Shown: positions 24,334 to 32,431 of the stretch, piece after piece | How the letters are laid out: each line of letters starts with the position of its first letter | How positions within the stretch are numbered: the first letter of the stretch is position 1 | NCBI GenBank assembly: GCA_017744915.1 | Contig: JAGIAH010000001.1 | Location: forward strand, 310,001-374,000 | Source: Agrobacterium tumefaciens | GTDB taxonomy: Bacteria; Pseudomonadota; Alphaproteobacteria; Rhizobiales; Rhizobiaceae | Direction of reading: 5' to 3' | Length of the DNA: 64,000 nt | The notes under the pieces: generated by a model | The model's database searches: none | Told to the model about the DNA's origin: nothing | What the model saw: only the letters and a program-made list of their open reading frames with translations | Position numbers and translations under genes: made by a program

Positions 24334-25641
24334 ATGAGCAAGACCAAACGCCGGCTCAATCTCAATGTCGGAATCAACACGACGGGATATCTTCCCAATG
24401 CCTGGAAATACAGGAGCGGAGACCGGCACGATATCAATGATATCGGCTATTACCGGCGGCTGACGGAACTGGCCCACAAGGGCCGGTTCGACGCTGTTTT
24501 CCTGTCCGATCACCCCGCACTGCTGACCGATCCGGCCAGCCGTCCGTTTCACACCATCGATCCGCTCATCCTCTCCACGTCGCTTGCGGCGCAGGTGCCG
24601 GATATCGGTTTTGTGGCGACGGTGTCTTCCACCTATAATTCGCCCTATAATTTTGCGCGACGGACGCAATCCATCGACGTGGTCACGGGCGGCCGGCTGA
24701 TCGTCAACATCGTCTCCTCCTTCAATCCCAATGTCGCGGCCAATTTCGGCAACGACCCGCTGCCGCCGCGCAGCGAAAGATACGCCAAGGCCACCGAATT
24801 TCTCGATGTCGCGAAAAAGCTCTGGTCGAGCTGGGATCCGCGCCGGGAAGGCGAGGTGCCGGAAAACCGTTTCTGGGATGCGGCAACGGCCGAAACCATC
24901 GACCATGAAGGAGAGTATTTTCACGTCAAAGGCCCGCTCAACGTTCCGCGCGGGCCGCAGGGACATCCCGTCATCGCGCAGGCAGGCGCATCCGAAGGTG
25001 GCATTGATCTCGCCGCGCGCCATGGCGAGATCATCTATTGCAACATCCTCTCCCGCCCGGCAGGTCAGGCCTTCGGCAAAAAGGTGCGTGACCGCGCCGT
25101 CTCTTTCGGTCGCGATCCCTCCGGCATCCGCATCGTTCCCGGCCTTGTCGTCATTCTCGGAGAGACCCGCGAAGAAGCGCTGCGCAGACATGAACTCTAC
25201 AGCGGAACCAGCTCGGAAAACGGCCTTCTGGCGCGTTTCGCCAAAGAGAACGGCATCGATCCGCGCGATTTCGACCCCGATGCGAAACTCGAAGGCGAGC
25301 GCTTCATTCCCGACCAGAACCGGCAATGGGCGGTTGGCATGGGGCTAGGCCTTTCCGAATTGCTGACCCATGAAAAGCTCACGGCCCGCGAGGCGGTGCG
25401 CCGCTCGGAAGGTCACCACCGGCTGCTGCTCGGCACACCGGAAGAGGTGGCGGATGGCATCATCGACCTTTGGCAGGATGGCACGGTGGATGGCTACACC
25501 CTGCAGCCGCCGCGCGCGCCCGACGATATTGCCGAATTTGTCGAAAAGGTCGTGCCGGTACTGCAGGATCGCGGCGTTTATCCACGTGAATACGAAGGCG
25601 CGACGATCCGCGACCGTTATGGTCTGCCTTATCCCGATTGA
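24334..25641 (+). CDS. NtaA/SnaA/DszA-family flavin monooxygenase, copy 2
   Basis: A 435-residue long-type luciferase-like monooxygenase. DszA-family landmarks are VSSTYNSPYNFARRTQSIDVVTGG, LIVNIVSSFNPNVAANFG, LWSSWDPRRE, VPRGPQGHPVIAQAGASEGGIDLAA and the end YPREYEGATIRDRYGLPYPD. Predicted to use FMNH2 and O2 to open a C-S (or C-N) bond. The ATG at 24334 begins SKTKRRLNLNVG just before the first strand; the ribosome site is weak. It is divergent from the DszB-2 operon, giving a DszA-type and DszB-type pair around one control region. Clearly distinct from copy 1 at 14123. Confidence 0.88.
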   Translation: MSKTKRRLNLNVGINTTGYLPNAWKYRSGDRHDINDIGYYRRLTELAHKGRFDAVFLSDHPALLTDPASRPFHTIDPLILSTSLAAQVPDIGFVATVSSTYNSPYNFARRTQSIDVVTGGRLIVNIVSSFNPNVAANFGNDPLPPRSERYAKATEFLDVAKKLWSSWDPRREGEVPENRFWDAATAETIDHEGEYFHVKGPLNVPRGPQGHPVIAQAGASEGGIDLAARHGEIIYCNILSRPAGQAFGKKVRDRAVSFGRDPSGIRIVPGLVVILGETREEALRRHELYSGTSSENGLLARFAKENGIDPRDFDPDAKLEGERFIPDQNRQWAVGMGLGLSELLTHEKLTAREAVRRSEGHHRLLLGTPEEVADGIIDLWQDGTVDGYTLQPPRAPDDIAEFVEKVVPVLQDRGVYPREYEGATIRDRYGLPYPD

Positions 25642-25919
25642 ACCGCAGATATGACGCAATTGAAGGGCAACGAATCCTTCCCCGCATTCCCGCTACACAT
25701 GGGAGTAACGGGTATCAGGCATATTATTGACCCGTCGCCGCCTTCCAAGGGTACGCCCCGTTCCAGATGATGCTGGCGAACCCAGGCGCTGGGATAACCC
25801 CACGCCTCCCCGGTTTCGAAAAGCTGCCGGGTCTCCTCCATTCCCCGTTCAGGGTCGTCATCGTGATAATTGCCGGGAACCAGAAAGGTGAGCGGCTGTC
25901 CTCCTGTGTGGCCCGGCAT
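25629..25919 (-). pseudogene. Truncated N-terminal fragment of a luciferase-like monooxygenase
   Basis: The first 55 or so residues (LTFLVPGNYHDDDPERGMEETRQLFE, then GYPSAWVRQHHLERGV) are a typical N-terminus of a luciferase-like flavin monooxygenase, which should be 300-400 residues long. After about position 25754 the frame loses all resemblance to the family and ends within 40 codons, overlapping the 3' end of the neighbouring monooxygenase gene. There is no second half on either strand. It is best read as a deletion remnant. AGAGG precedes the ATG. No insertion sequence or target repeat was seen at the break. Confidence 0.7.
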
Positions 25920-25925
25920 GGCCTC

Positions 25926-25991
25926 TTATAGTGCCGGCGATTGTTGAAAGATCGTTGCGCAGCTCATTCCGCTACGGCTGACATTGTTCAT
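25926..25991 (-). CDS. Candidate 21-residue small ORF upstream of the monooxygenase remnant
   Basis: An ATG at 25991 has an excellent ribosome site (GAGGAGG four bases upstream) and opens a 21-codon frame, MNNVSRSGMSCATIFQQSPAL, that stops seven bases before the remnant's ATG. Strong ribosome site plus tiny frame is what a leader peptide looks like. It may equally be debris of an older gene. No similarity recognised. Confidence 0.3.
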   Translation of the reverse strand: MNNVSRSGMSCATIFQQSPAL

Positions 25992-26127
25992 GCGCCTCCT
26001 CTCCCTTGAGGTGAAGCCGCCCCTCGCCCGGCCAAGGACGCACGCTCCCAACAAGGACGTCATATCGCGTTCCGAGCAAATATCCTTGATTTCTCCGCTA
26101 AACATGTAATACAGATTATCATATATG

Positions 26128-26156
26128 TTGACAAATAGCGCAAACATGTATGACAT
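26128..26156 (+). promoter_or_regulatory. Candidate promoter and GntR-type box for the enolase-superfamily gene
   Basis: A perfect TTGACA at 26128-26133 is followed by TATGAC (15-base spacer) or TGACAT (17-base spacer), so the -10 is weak. Overlapping it, ATGTATGACAT at 26146-26156 has the GT-N3-AC core typical of FadR-type GntR operators. A regulator of that family is encoded at 34416. Confidence 0.4.
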
Positions 26157-26200
26157 TGCAGCAACCATGAATGCTGCGACATCCGCATGAGGGAGAAATT

Positions 26201-27349
26201 ATGATCATCACCGACGTTGAGGTCCGTGTTTTCCGCACGACGACCCGTCGGCACTCGGACAGTGCCGGTCACGCGCATCCGGGGCCGGCGCATCAGGTGG
26301 AACAGGCCATGCTGACCATTCGCACCGAAGATGGGCAGGAAGGCCACTCCTTCACCGCACCGGAGATCGTTCGCCCGCATGTGATCGAGAAATTCGTTAA
26401 GAAGGTCCTGATCGGCGAGGACCATCGGGACCGGGAACGCCTGTGGCAGGACCTTGCCCACTGGCAGCGCGGCTCAGCCGCGCAATTGACGGACCGCACG
26501 CTGGCGGTGGTGGACTGCGCGCTGTGGGACGTTGCCGGCCGTTCGCTGAACCAACCTGTATACAAGTTGATCGGCGGTTACCGCGACAAGGTGCTGGCCT
26601 ATGGCTCCATCATGTGCGGCGACGAACTGGAAGGCGGGCTGGCGACGCCCGAAGATTACGGCCGCTTTGCCGAAACGCTCGTGAAGCGTGGTTACAAGGG
26701 CATCAAGCTGCACACCTGGATGCCGCCGGTCAGCTGGGCGCCGGACGTGAAGATGGACCTCAAGGCCTGCGCGGCTGTACGTGAAGCGGTCGGCCCCGAT
26801 ATTCGTCTGATGATCGACGCCTTCCACTGGTATTCCCGCACCGATGCATTAGCGCTGGGGCGTGGCCTCGAAAAACTCGGTTTCGACTGGATCGAAGAGC
26901 CGATGGATGAACAATCACTGTCCTCCTACAAATGGCTTTCTGACAATCTCGATATTCCCGTCGTCGGCCCGGAAAGTGCGGCCGGCAAACATTGGCACCG
27001 CGCCGAATGGATCAAGGCCGGCGCCTGCGATATTCTGCGCACCGGCGTCAATGATGTCGGCGGCATCACCCCGGCGTTGAAGACCATGCATCTGGCCGAA
27101 GCCTTCGGCATGGAGTGCGAAGTGCATGGCAATACCGCCATGAACCTGCATGTGGTTGCCGCCACCAAAAATTGCCGCTGGTATGAGCGCGGGCTCTTGC
27201 ACCCCTTCCTCGAATATGATGACGGCCACGATTATCTGAAGTCGCTGTCCGACCCGATGGATCGCGACGGCTTCGTCCATGTTCCTGATCGGCCGGGTCT
27301 TGGCGAGGACATCGATTTTATCTTCATCGACAACAACCGGGTGAGGTAA
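26201..27349 (+). CDS. Enolase-superfamily (mandelate racemase group) sugar-acid dehydratase or racemase
   Basis: A 382-residue enolase-superfamily enzyme. Metal ligands can be read as Asp206 (LMIDAFH), Glu232 (WIEEPMD) and Glu258 (VGPES). The general base pair Asp285 (GVNDVGG) and His309 (EVHGNT) marks the mandelate racemase group; on the other face is a Lys169-x-His171 pair (IKLHTWM) where many members have K-x-K. Typical reactions are dehydration or epimerisation of sugar acids or hydroxy acids. The ATG at 26201 with GAGGGAGA upstream is chosen. Followed seven bases later by an esterase gene, then by a transporter binding protein, suggesting uptake and breakdown of an ester or lactone; the substrate is not predictable from sequence alone. 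Confidence 0.85.
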   Translation: MIITDVEVRVFRTTTRRHSDSAGHAHPGPAHQVEQAMLTIRTEDGQEGHSFTAPEIVRPHVIEKFVKKVLIGEDHRDRERLWQDLAHWQRGSAAQLTDRTLAVVDCALWDVAGRSLNQPVYKLIGGYRDKVLAYGSIMCGDELEGGLATPEDYGRFAETLVKRGYKGIKLHTWMPPVSWAPDVKMDLKACAAVREAVGPDIRLMIDAFHWYSRTDALALGRGLEKLGFDWIEEPMDEQSLSSYKWLSDNLDIPVVGPESAAGKHWHRAEWIKAGACDILRTGVNDVGGITPALKTMHLAEAFGMECEVHGNTAMNLHVVAATKNCRWYERGLLHPFLEYDDGHDYLKSLSDPMDRDGFVHVPDRPGLGEDIDFIFIDNNRVR

Positions 27350-27355
27350 CGGGCG

Positions 27356-27985
27356 ATGAAAACGGTGCTCGCCTTCGGAGACAGCCTCACCTGGGGTGCA
27401 GACCCCGCCACGGGTCTGAGGCACCCGGTCGAGCATCGCTGGCCGGAAGTGCTGGAGGCCGAGCTTGCCGGAAAGGCGAAGGTCCACCCCGAAGGGCTCG
27501 GCGGGCGCACCACCTGTTACGACGACCATGCCGGCCCCGCCTGCCGCAACGGCGCACGGGCGCTGGAAATCGCGCTGTCCTGCCACATGCCGCTCGATCT
27601 CGTCATCGTCATGCTCGGCACCAACGACATCAAGCCGGTGCATGGCGGGCGAGCGGAAGCCGCCGTTTCCGGCATGCGGCGGCTGGCGCAGATTGTCGAA
27701 ACCTTCATCTACAAACCGCGAGAGGCAGTGCCGAAGCTGCTGATCGTCGCGCCGCCGCCCTGCGTTGTTGGTCCTGGCGGAGAACCGGCGGGCGGGCGGG
27801 ATATCGGGCAATCGCTCAGGCTTGCGCCGCTTTACCGCAAACTCGCGGCAGAACTCGGACATGCCTTTTTCGATGCCGGATCGATCGCCAGCGCCTCACC
27901 GGTGGATGGCGTGCATCTGGATGCGCCGGCAACGGCGGCAGTCGGCCGGGCGCTTACAGCACCGGTCAGAGACATTCTTGGCTGA
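27356..27985 (+). CDS. SGNH/GDSL-type esterase
   Basis: A 209-residue SGNH hydrolase with all four blocks: GDSLTWG (Ser9) in block I, GLGGRT in block II, GTND in block III, and DGVHLD in block V with the catalytic Asp and His. It resembles arylesterases and acyl esterases of soil bacteria. No signal peptide, so cytoplasmic. The start ATG lies seven bases after the stop of the enolase-superfamily gene, so they are co-transcribed. It may hydrolyse the imported ester or lactone before the enolase-superfamily enzyme acts. Confidence 0.88.
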   Translation: MKTVLAFGDSLTWGADPATGLRHPVEHRWPEVLEAELAGKAKVHPEGLGGRTTCYDDHAGPACRNGARALEIALSCHMPLDLVIVMLGTNDIKPVHGGRAEAAVSGMRRLAQIVETFIYKPREAVPKLLIVAPPPCVVGPGGEPAGGRDIGQSLRLAPLYRKLAAELGHAFFDAGSIASASPVDGVHLDAPATAAVGRALTAPVRDILG

Positions 27986-28066
27986 TCACGCGCAGCCTGA
28001 GGAGGAACCAGGCGCGTGGATCAAAACGTGGAAAGGCCGTATGAAGCGGCCCTATTGGGAGGAAAG

Positions 28067-29665
28067 ATGAAACATTTTCTTGCAACCGCGGCGCTTGGCG
28101 CGCTGCTGATCGGCGCCATGCCGCTCAGCAGCTTCGCGGAAACGCCGAAGGACCAGCTCATCGTCGCCACGACCATGAGCAACATCCTGACCCTCGATCC
28201 CGCCGCCATCACCGGCCGCGAGACCGTGCAGGTTCTGAACAACGTCTATGACACGCTGGTTGTGCTTTCACCGAAAGATCGCAGCGTCCAGCCGCGCCTT
28301 GCCGAACGCTGGGAGATCGCAGAGGACCGGAAATCGATCCGCTTCCATCTGCGCGGTGATGCCAAATTTGCTTCCGGCAATCCCGTGACGGCAAAGGATG
28401 TGGCGTGGACCCTGAAGCGCCTGCTTGCCCGCAATCTGGCGCAATCGTCTTTCCTGAAAACCCGTGGTTTCAAGCTGGAAGAGGCCGACAAGCTCTTCGT
28501 CGCCGAAAATGACCAGACCTTCGTGCTGAATATTCCAAAGCCCGATGACCCCAACCTGCTGCTGATGATCCTTGCGCAGAATGGCCCCGGCTCGATCATC
28601 GACAGCAAGACGGCGCTTGAGAATGAAAAAGACGGCGATCTGGGCGGCGCATGGCTGACGCTGAATTCCGCCGGCTCCGGCCCCTTCAAGCTGACACAGT
28701 GGAAGTCCAACGAATATATCATCCTTACCCGCAATGACGATTATTGGGGTGAGAAGGCCAAGATGAAACGCATCCTGATGCGCCATCTGCCGGAATCGCA
28801 ATCGCAGCGCCTGATGCTGGAAAAGGGCGATATCGATGTTGCCTATTCCCTGCAGGCGCCGGACCTGAAATCGCTTGAGGCCGACAAGGCCGTCACCATC
28901 GAATCCACCCCCGGCTCCGGTTTTTATTACCTCAGCGTTTCGATGAAGGACGAGAAATTCGCGAACAAGAAGGTGCGCGAGGCGTTGCGTTACCTGATCG
29001 ACTACGAAGGTCTCGACAAGGCGGTCATGCCCTATTACGGCAAGCTGCATCAGCGCTCCCTCAGCACGGGCGTGATGGGATCGTTGCCGGATCAAGGCTA
29101 TAAGCTCGATGTGGCAAAAGCCAAGGCGCTTCTGGCCGAGGCAGGATATCCCAACGGTTTCAAGACGACCCTGCGCGTACTTTCGGAAGACCCCTTCATG
29201 AAGGCGGCAACGGCGATCCAGAACACGCTGGCGCAAGCCGGTATTCAGGCTGAACTGATCAGCGGCTCCGGCGACCAGATTTACGGCGCGATGCGCGAGC
29301 GGAACTTCGAACTGCTGCTCGGCCGCGGCGGCGGCGGCCAGCAGCCGCATCCGGACAACAACCTGCGTTCCATCGCCTATAATCCCAACAATGCTGATGA
29401 CGCCAAGCTCACCAATTACCAGAGCTGGCGCACCAGTTTCTTCGATGAAAAGCTGAACAAGATGATCGAAGAAGCGCTGGTAGAGCGCGACGTGGCGAAA
29501 CAGACGAAGCTTTATGAGGACCTGCAGGGCTATATGGACGAGATCGTCATGTCGATCCAGCCCTTCTCCGAAGTCATCGATACGGCCGCCTTCCGCAGCG
29601 ATATCAAGGGTATGATCGTCAGCCCCTGGCTTTCGCGGTTTGAAGAGGTGAGCAAGGAGCGGTGA
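28067..29665 (+). CDS. Peptide-type ABC transporter substrate-binding protein (SBP family 5), Sec-exported
   Basis: A 532-residue DppA/OppA-family protein. Unlike the three binding proteins of region 1 it has an ordinary Sec signal (KHFLATAALGALLIGAMPLSSFA) without twin arginine. Landmarks are LIVATTMSNILTLDPA, LVVLSPKDRSVQPRLAERWEI, FASGNPVTAKDVAW and GSGPFKLTQWKSNEYI. The ATG at 28067 has GGGAGGAAAG upstream. Its partner permeases and ATPases are probably the genes at 29945-33453 on the opposite strand, whose operon lacks a binding protein. The three-gene rightward unit ends at a strong terminator. Confidence 0.88.
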   Translation: MKHFLATAALGALLIGAMPLSSFAETPKDQLIVATTMSNILTLDPAAITGRETVQVLNNVYDTLVVLSPKDRSVQPRLAERWEIAEDRKSIRFHLRGDAKFASGNPVTAKDVAWTLKRLLARNLAQSSFLKTRGFKLEEADKLFVAENDQTFVLNIPKPDDPNLLLMILAQNGPGSIIDSKTALENEKDGDLGGAWLTLNSAGSGPFKLTQWKSNEYIILTRNDDYWGEKAKMKRILMRHLPESQSQRLMLEKGDIDVAYSLQAPDLKSLEADKAVTIESTPGSGFYYLSVSMKDEKFANKKVREALRYLIDYEGLDKAVMPYYGKLHQRSLSTGVMGSLPDQGYKLDVAKAKALLAEAGYPNGFKTTLRVLSEDPFMKAATAIQNTLAQAGIQAELISGSGDQIYGAMRERNFELLLGRGGGGQQPHPDNNLRSIAYNPNNADDAKLTNYQSWRTSFFDEKLNKMIEEALVERDVAKQTKLYEDLQGYMDEIVMSIQPFSEVIDTAAFRSDIKGMIVSPWLSRFEEVSKER

Positions 29666-29677
29666 TGCATCCCGTAT

Positions 29678-29757
29678 CCCGTCATCCTCGGGCTTGACCC
29701 GAGGATCCATGGCTTCAACCGCTTATGAATCCTCGCCTCAAGGGCGAGGATGACGGC
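29678..29757. repeat. RIME-like palindromic element
   Basis: GTCATCCTCGGG pairs with CCCGAGGAT around CTTGA, and a second unit ATCCTCGCC/GGCGAGGAT follows about 20 bases on. The outer ends CCCGTCATCCTCG and CGAGGATGACGG are inverted with respect to each other. Same general build as the element at 57966. Confidence 0.65.
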
Positions 29758-29801
29758 GGGGGGAGCGAATATGGTAGTGGAATTTCGTCTGTAATCCCTG
29801 A

Positions 29802-29832
29802 GGCGCGGCTAACCCCGCGCCTTTTCTTTTTC
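29802..29832 (+). terminator. Intrinsic terminator of the enolase/esterase/SBP operon
   Basis: GGCGCGG (29802-29808) pairs with CCGCGCC (29815-29821) around a six-base loop, followed directly by TTTTCTTTTTC on the forward strand. Confidence 0.85.
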
Positions 29833-29853
29833 TACCAACGCTCGGCATCATCA

Positions 29854-29883
29854 CAAAAAAATGCCCGGCAGGGAGGCCGGGCA
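29854..29883 (-). terminator. Intrinsic terminator of the second transporter operon
   Basis: TGCCCGGC (29862-29869) pairs with GCCGGGCA (29876-29883). Reading leftward the stem is followed by a run of T residues. It lies 60 bases beyond the stop of the last ATPase gene and faces the forward-strand terminator at 29802. Confidence 0.85.
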
Positions 29884-29944
29884 AGCAAGGAGGATGTTAT
29901 TATCCGCAACGCCCCGGAGGAGGACGCTCACGTTTTGGGAGCCG

Positions 29945-30703
29945 TCATGCGCCTTCATATTCCAGCGAGGCGCCGATCAGTTCGCGCGCATAGGCATGCG
30001 TCGCGCCATTGCCGGCGATGGCCGCGCGCGGCAGGATTTCGGTGATTTCACCGCGCAGCATCACCGCGAAGCGGTCGCACATGTGATCGACGACAGCGAG
30101 GTCATGCGTCACCATGATGTAAGTGAAGCCGCGCTCTTCGCGCAGGCGCTGTAACAGATTGAGGATTTCCGCCTGCACCGAGACATCGAGCGCCGAGGTC
30201 GGCTCGTCCAGCAGGAGCAGCGACGGCTCGAGGATCAGCGCACGCGCAATAGCCACGCGCTGCCTTTGGCCGCCGGAAAGCTGATGCGGGAAACGGTCCA
30301 GAAACGACACGGGCAAGCCGACATCGGTGATGACCTTGCGCATACGCTCTTCACGGTCGTCGAGCCTGTGGATCGCAAGCGATTCCGAAAGCACGGTGCG
30401 CACCGACTGGCGCGGATGCAGCGAACCATAGGGGTCCTGAAACACCATCTGCAGCGTGCGGCACCGCTCGATCAGCGGCATGTCGCGCACCGACCTGCCG
30501 TCGATGAGGATGTCGCCGGTCCAGAAATCATTGAGCATGGACACGCAACGAAGCACGGTGGATTTGCCCGAGCCGCTTTCGCCGACCAGACCGAAACATT
30601 CGCCCGGCTCGACGCGGAAGGATACCGAAGGCAGCACTTTCAGCGCCGTGTGGCCGCTGCCGAAGGTGATGGAGAGATCGCGGGTTTCGACGGAAACGGC
30701 CAT
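29945..30703 (-). CDS. Peptide-type ABC transporter ATPase, DppF-like (second transporter)
   Basis: A 252-residue ABC ATPase with Walker [10 protein letters not shown] near residue 40, FQDPYGSLHPRQ, signature LSGGQRQR near 145 and Walker B LLLLDEPTSALD. It is shorter than the DppF-like protein at 9781 (311) because the C-terminal cysteine-bearing peptide-transporter extension is absent; it ends soon after the D-loop region at LIGASLEYEGA. Its start overlaps the stop of the other ATPase by one base. Last gene of the leftward operon, just before a terminator. Confidence 0.9.
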   Translation of the reverse strand: MAVSVETRDLSITFGSGHTALKVLPSVSFRVEPGECFGLVGESGSGKSTVLRCVSMLNDFWTGDILIDGRSVRDMPLIERCRTLQMVFQDPYGSLHPRQSVRTVLSESLAIHRLDDREERMRKVITDVGLPVSFLDRFPHQLSGGQRQRVAIARALILEPSLLLLDEPTSALDVSVQAEILNLLQRLREERGFTYIMVTHDLAVVDHMCDRFAVMLRGEITEILPRAAIAGNGATHAYARELIGASLEYEGA

Positions 30704-31539
30704 TATACGTTCTCCTCAAGCCATTCGGGACGGCGATCCAGCACCGCAAGCGGCGCGCGTGTGCCGCCGATACGCGGCTGCGCCGCCAGAAGGCCGCGCG
30801 TATAGGGATGCTGCGCCTGATCGAGATCACGCGCCGCCAGCGTTTCCACCACCCGGCCGGAATACATGATGAGCACCCGGTCGCAGAAATTCCGCACCAG
30901 ATTAAGGTCGTGGCTGATCATGATGAGGCCGATGCCGCGATCACGCACCAGACCATCGAGAATATTCAGTACCTGCAACCGCACCGTCACATCCAGCGCC
31001 GAGGTCGGTTCATCGGCAATGACAAGATCGGGATCGGCAAGCAGCATCATCGCGATCATGACACGCTGGCCCATGCCGCCGGAGATTTCATGCGGATATT
31101 GCTCATAGACACGCTCAGCATCGCGGATTTTCACCGCATCGAGCATGGCCAGCGCCTTTTGCCGGGCTTCGGTCTTCGAAACCTTGAAGTGGCGCAGATA
31201 GGTTTCCGCCACCTGATCGCCGACACGGCGGATGGGATTGAGGGAGAATTTCGGATCCTGAAGGATCATCGACATGCGCCGGCCACGGACCTTCAGCATC
31301 TCCTTCTCATCGAGGGAGAGAAGATCGAGGCCATCGAAATCCAGCCTGTCCGCAGTGATCGTCGCCGATGGCAGGAGGCGCAGCAGCGCGCGACCGACAG
31401 TGGATTTTCCCGAACCGCTTTCACCGACGATGCCGAGCCGTTCCCGGCCAAGCGTGAAGGAGATGCCGCGCACGGCCTCGGTGGGCGAGCCACCATAACG
31501 GATGCGAAGATTTTCGACGTCAAGGATTGGTTTTTCCAT
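30703..31539 (-). CDS. Peptide-type ABC transporter ATPase, DppD-like (second transporter)
   Basis: A 278-residue ABC ATPase with Walker [10 protein letters not shown] near residue 37, LQDPKFSLNPIRRV as Q-loop, signature ISGGMGQR (with Gly in place of the common Arg) and Walker B LVIADEPTSALD. The C-terminus is short and lacks the cysteine motif of the DppD-like protein at 8805, as does its partner. This suggests the two transporters belong to different branches of the family. Lies four bases downstream of the permease gene. Confidence 0.9.
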   Translation of the reverse strand: MEKPILDVENLRIRYGGSPTEAVRGISFTLGRERLGIVGESGSGKSTVGRALLRLLPSATITADRLDFDGLDLLSLDEKEMLKVRGRRMSMILQDPKFSLNPIRRVGDQVAETYLRHFKVSKTEARQKALAMLDAVKIRDAERVYEQYPHEISGGMGQRVMIAMMLLADPDLVIADEPTSALDVTVRLQVLNILDGLVRDRGIGLIMISHDLNLVRNFCDRVLIMYSGRVVETLAARDLDQAQHPYTRGLLAAQPRIGGTRAPLAVLDRRPEWLEENV

Positions 31540-31543
31540 GGTC

Positions 31544-32431
31544 CTATCTCCGGTTCATCTGCTTCGGATCGAGCGCATCCCGCAACCCATCGCCTAAAAG
31601 GTTGAAGGCAAGGCTGACGGAGAGGATCGCGATGCCGGGGAAGGTCACCAGCCACCAACTGTCCAGCATGTAACGCCGGCCGGTGGCGATCATCGCCCCC
31701 CATTCCGGCAGCGGCGGCTGCGCGCCGAGACCGAGGAAACCGAGGCCGGCGGCGGTGAGGATGACGGTCGCCATGTTCAGCGTCAGGCGGATAAGAACAG
31801 ACGGCAGGCACATGGGCATGATCGATTTGACGATGATGCGCAGCGGCGACGCCCCCTGAAGCCGTGCGGCGGCAATGTAATCCGCTTTGCGGAAGGTCAT
31901 GGCTTCGGCGCGGGCAAGACGCGCGATCGGCGGCCAGGAGGTGAGCGCAATCGCGATGATCGCATTGTTGAGGCTCGGCCCGAGTGCTGCGACGAAGGCG
32001 AGCGACAGGATGAGGCTGGGGAAAGACAGGAAGATATCCGTGATGCGCATCATCACCATATCGAACTTGCCGCCGAGATAACCGGAAGCCGTGCCGACCA
32101 GAAGACCGACGGGACCGACGATGATTGATACCAGCGAGATGATGGTGAGCGTGATGCGTGCGCCCCAGAGAAGGCGGCTGTAGATATCGCGTCCCAACTC
32201 GTCCGTGCCGAAGACGTGGCCATTGCCCGGCGCCTTCAGCGTATTGGCGAGATCCTGCGCATAGGGGTCGTGCGTCGCAAGCCAGGGCGCGAAAATCGCG
32301 GCGATGACGAGGAGCAGCAGGACAGCCATGCCGAAAGCCGATGTCGGGCTTTTCAGCAGAAAGACGATGATATTCTTCAGCGCGTTCAAGGGCACCGGAA
32401 GGCGGAAGGAGGTTTCTGCACGAGCCGTCAT
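31544..32431 (-). CDS. Peptide-type ABC transporter permease, DppC-like (second transporter)
   Basis: A 295-residue inner-membrane permease. The DppC signature FGTDELGRDIYSRLLWGARITL is near residue 75 and the EAA loop RKADYIAAARLQGASPLRII near 205. About six membrane segments, the first at SAFGMAVLLLLVIAAIFAP. Start and stop overlap or nearly touch the flanking genes, showing one operon. Forms the channel with the protein encoded upstream. Confidence 0.9.
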   Translation of the reverse strand: MTARAETSFRLPVPLNALKNIIVFLLKSPTSAFGMAVLLLLVIAAIFAPWLATHDPYAQDLANTLKAPGNGHVFGTDELGRDIYSRLLWGARITLTIISLVSIIVGPVGLLVGTASGYLGGKFDMVMMRITDIFLSFPSLILSLAFVAALGPSLNNAIIAIALTSWPPIARLARAEAMTFRKADYIAAARLQGASPLRIIVKSIMPMCLPSVLIRLTLNMATVILTAAGLGFLGLGAQPPLPEWGAMIATGRRYMLDSWWLVTFPGIAILSVSLAFNLLGDGLRDALDPKQMNRR

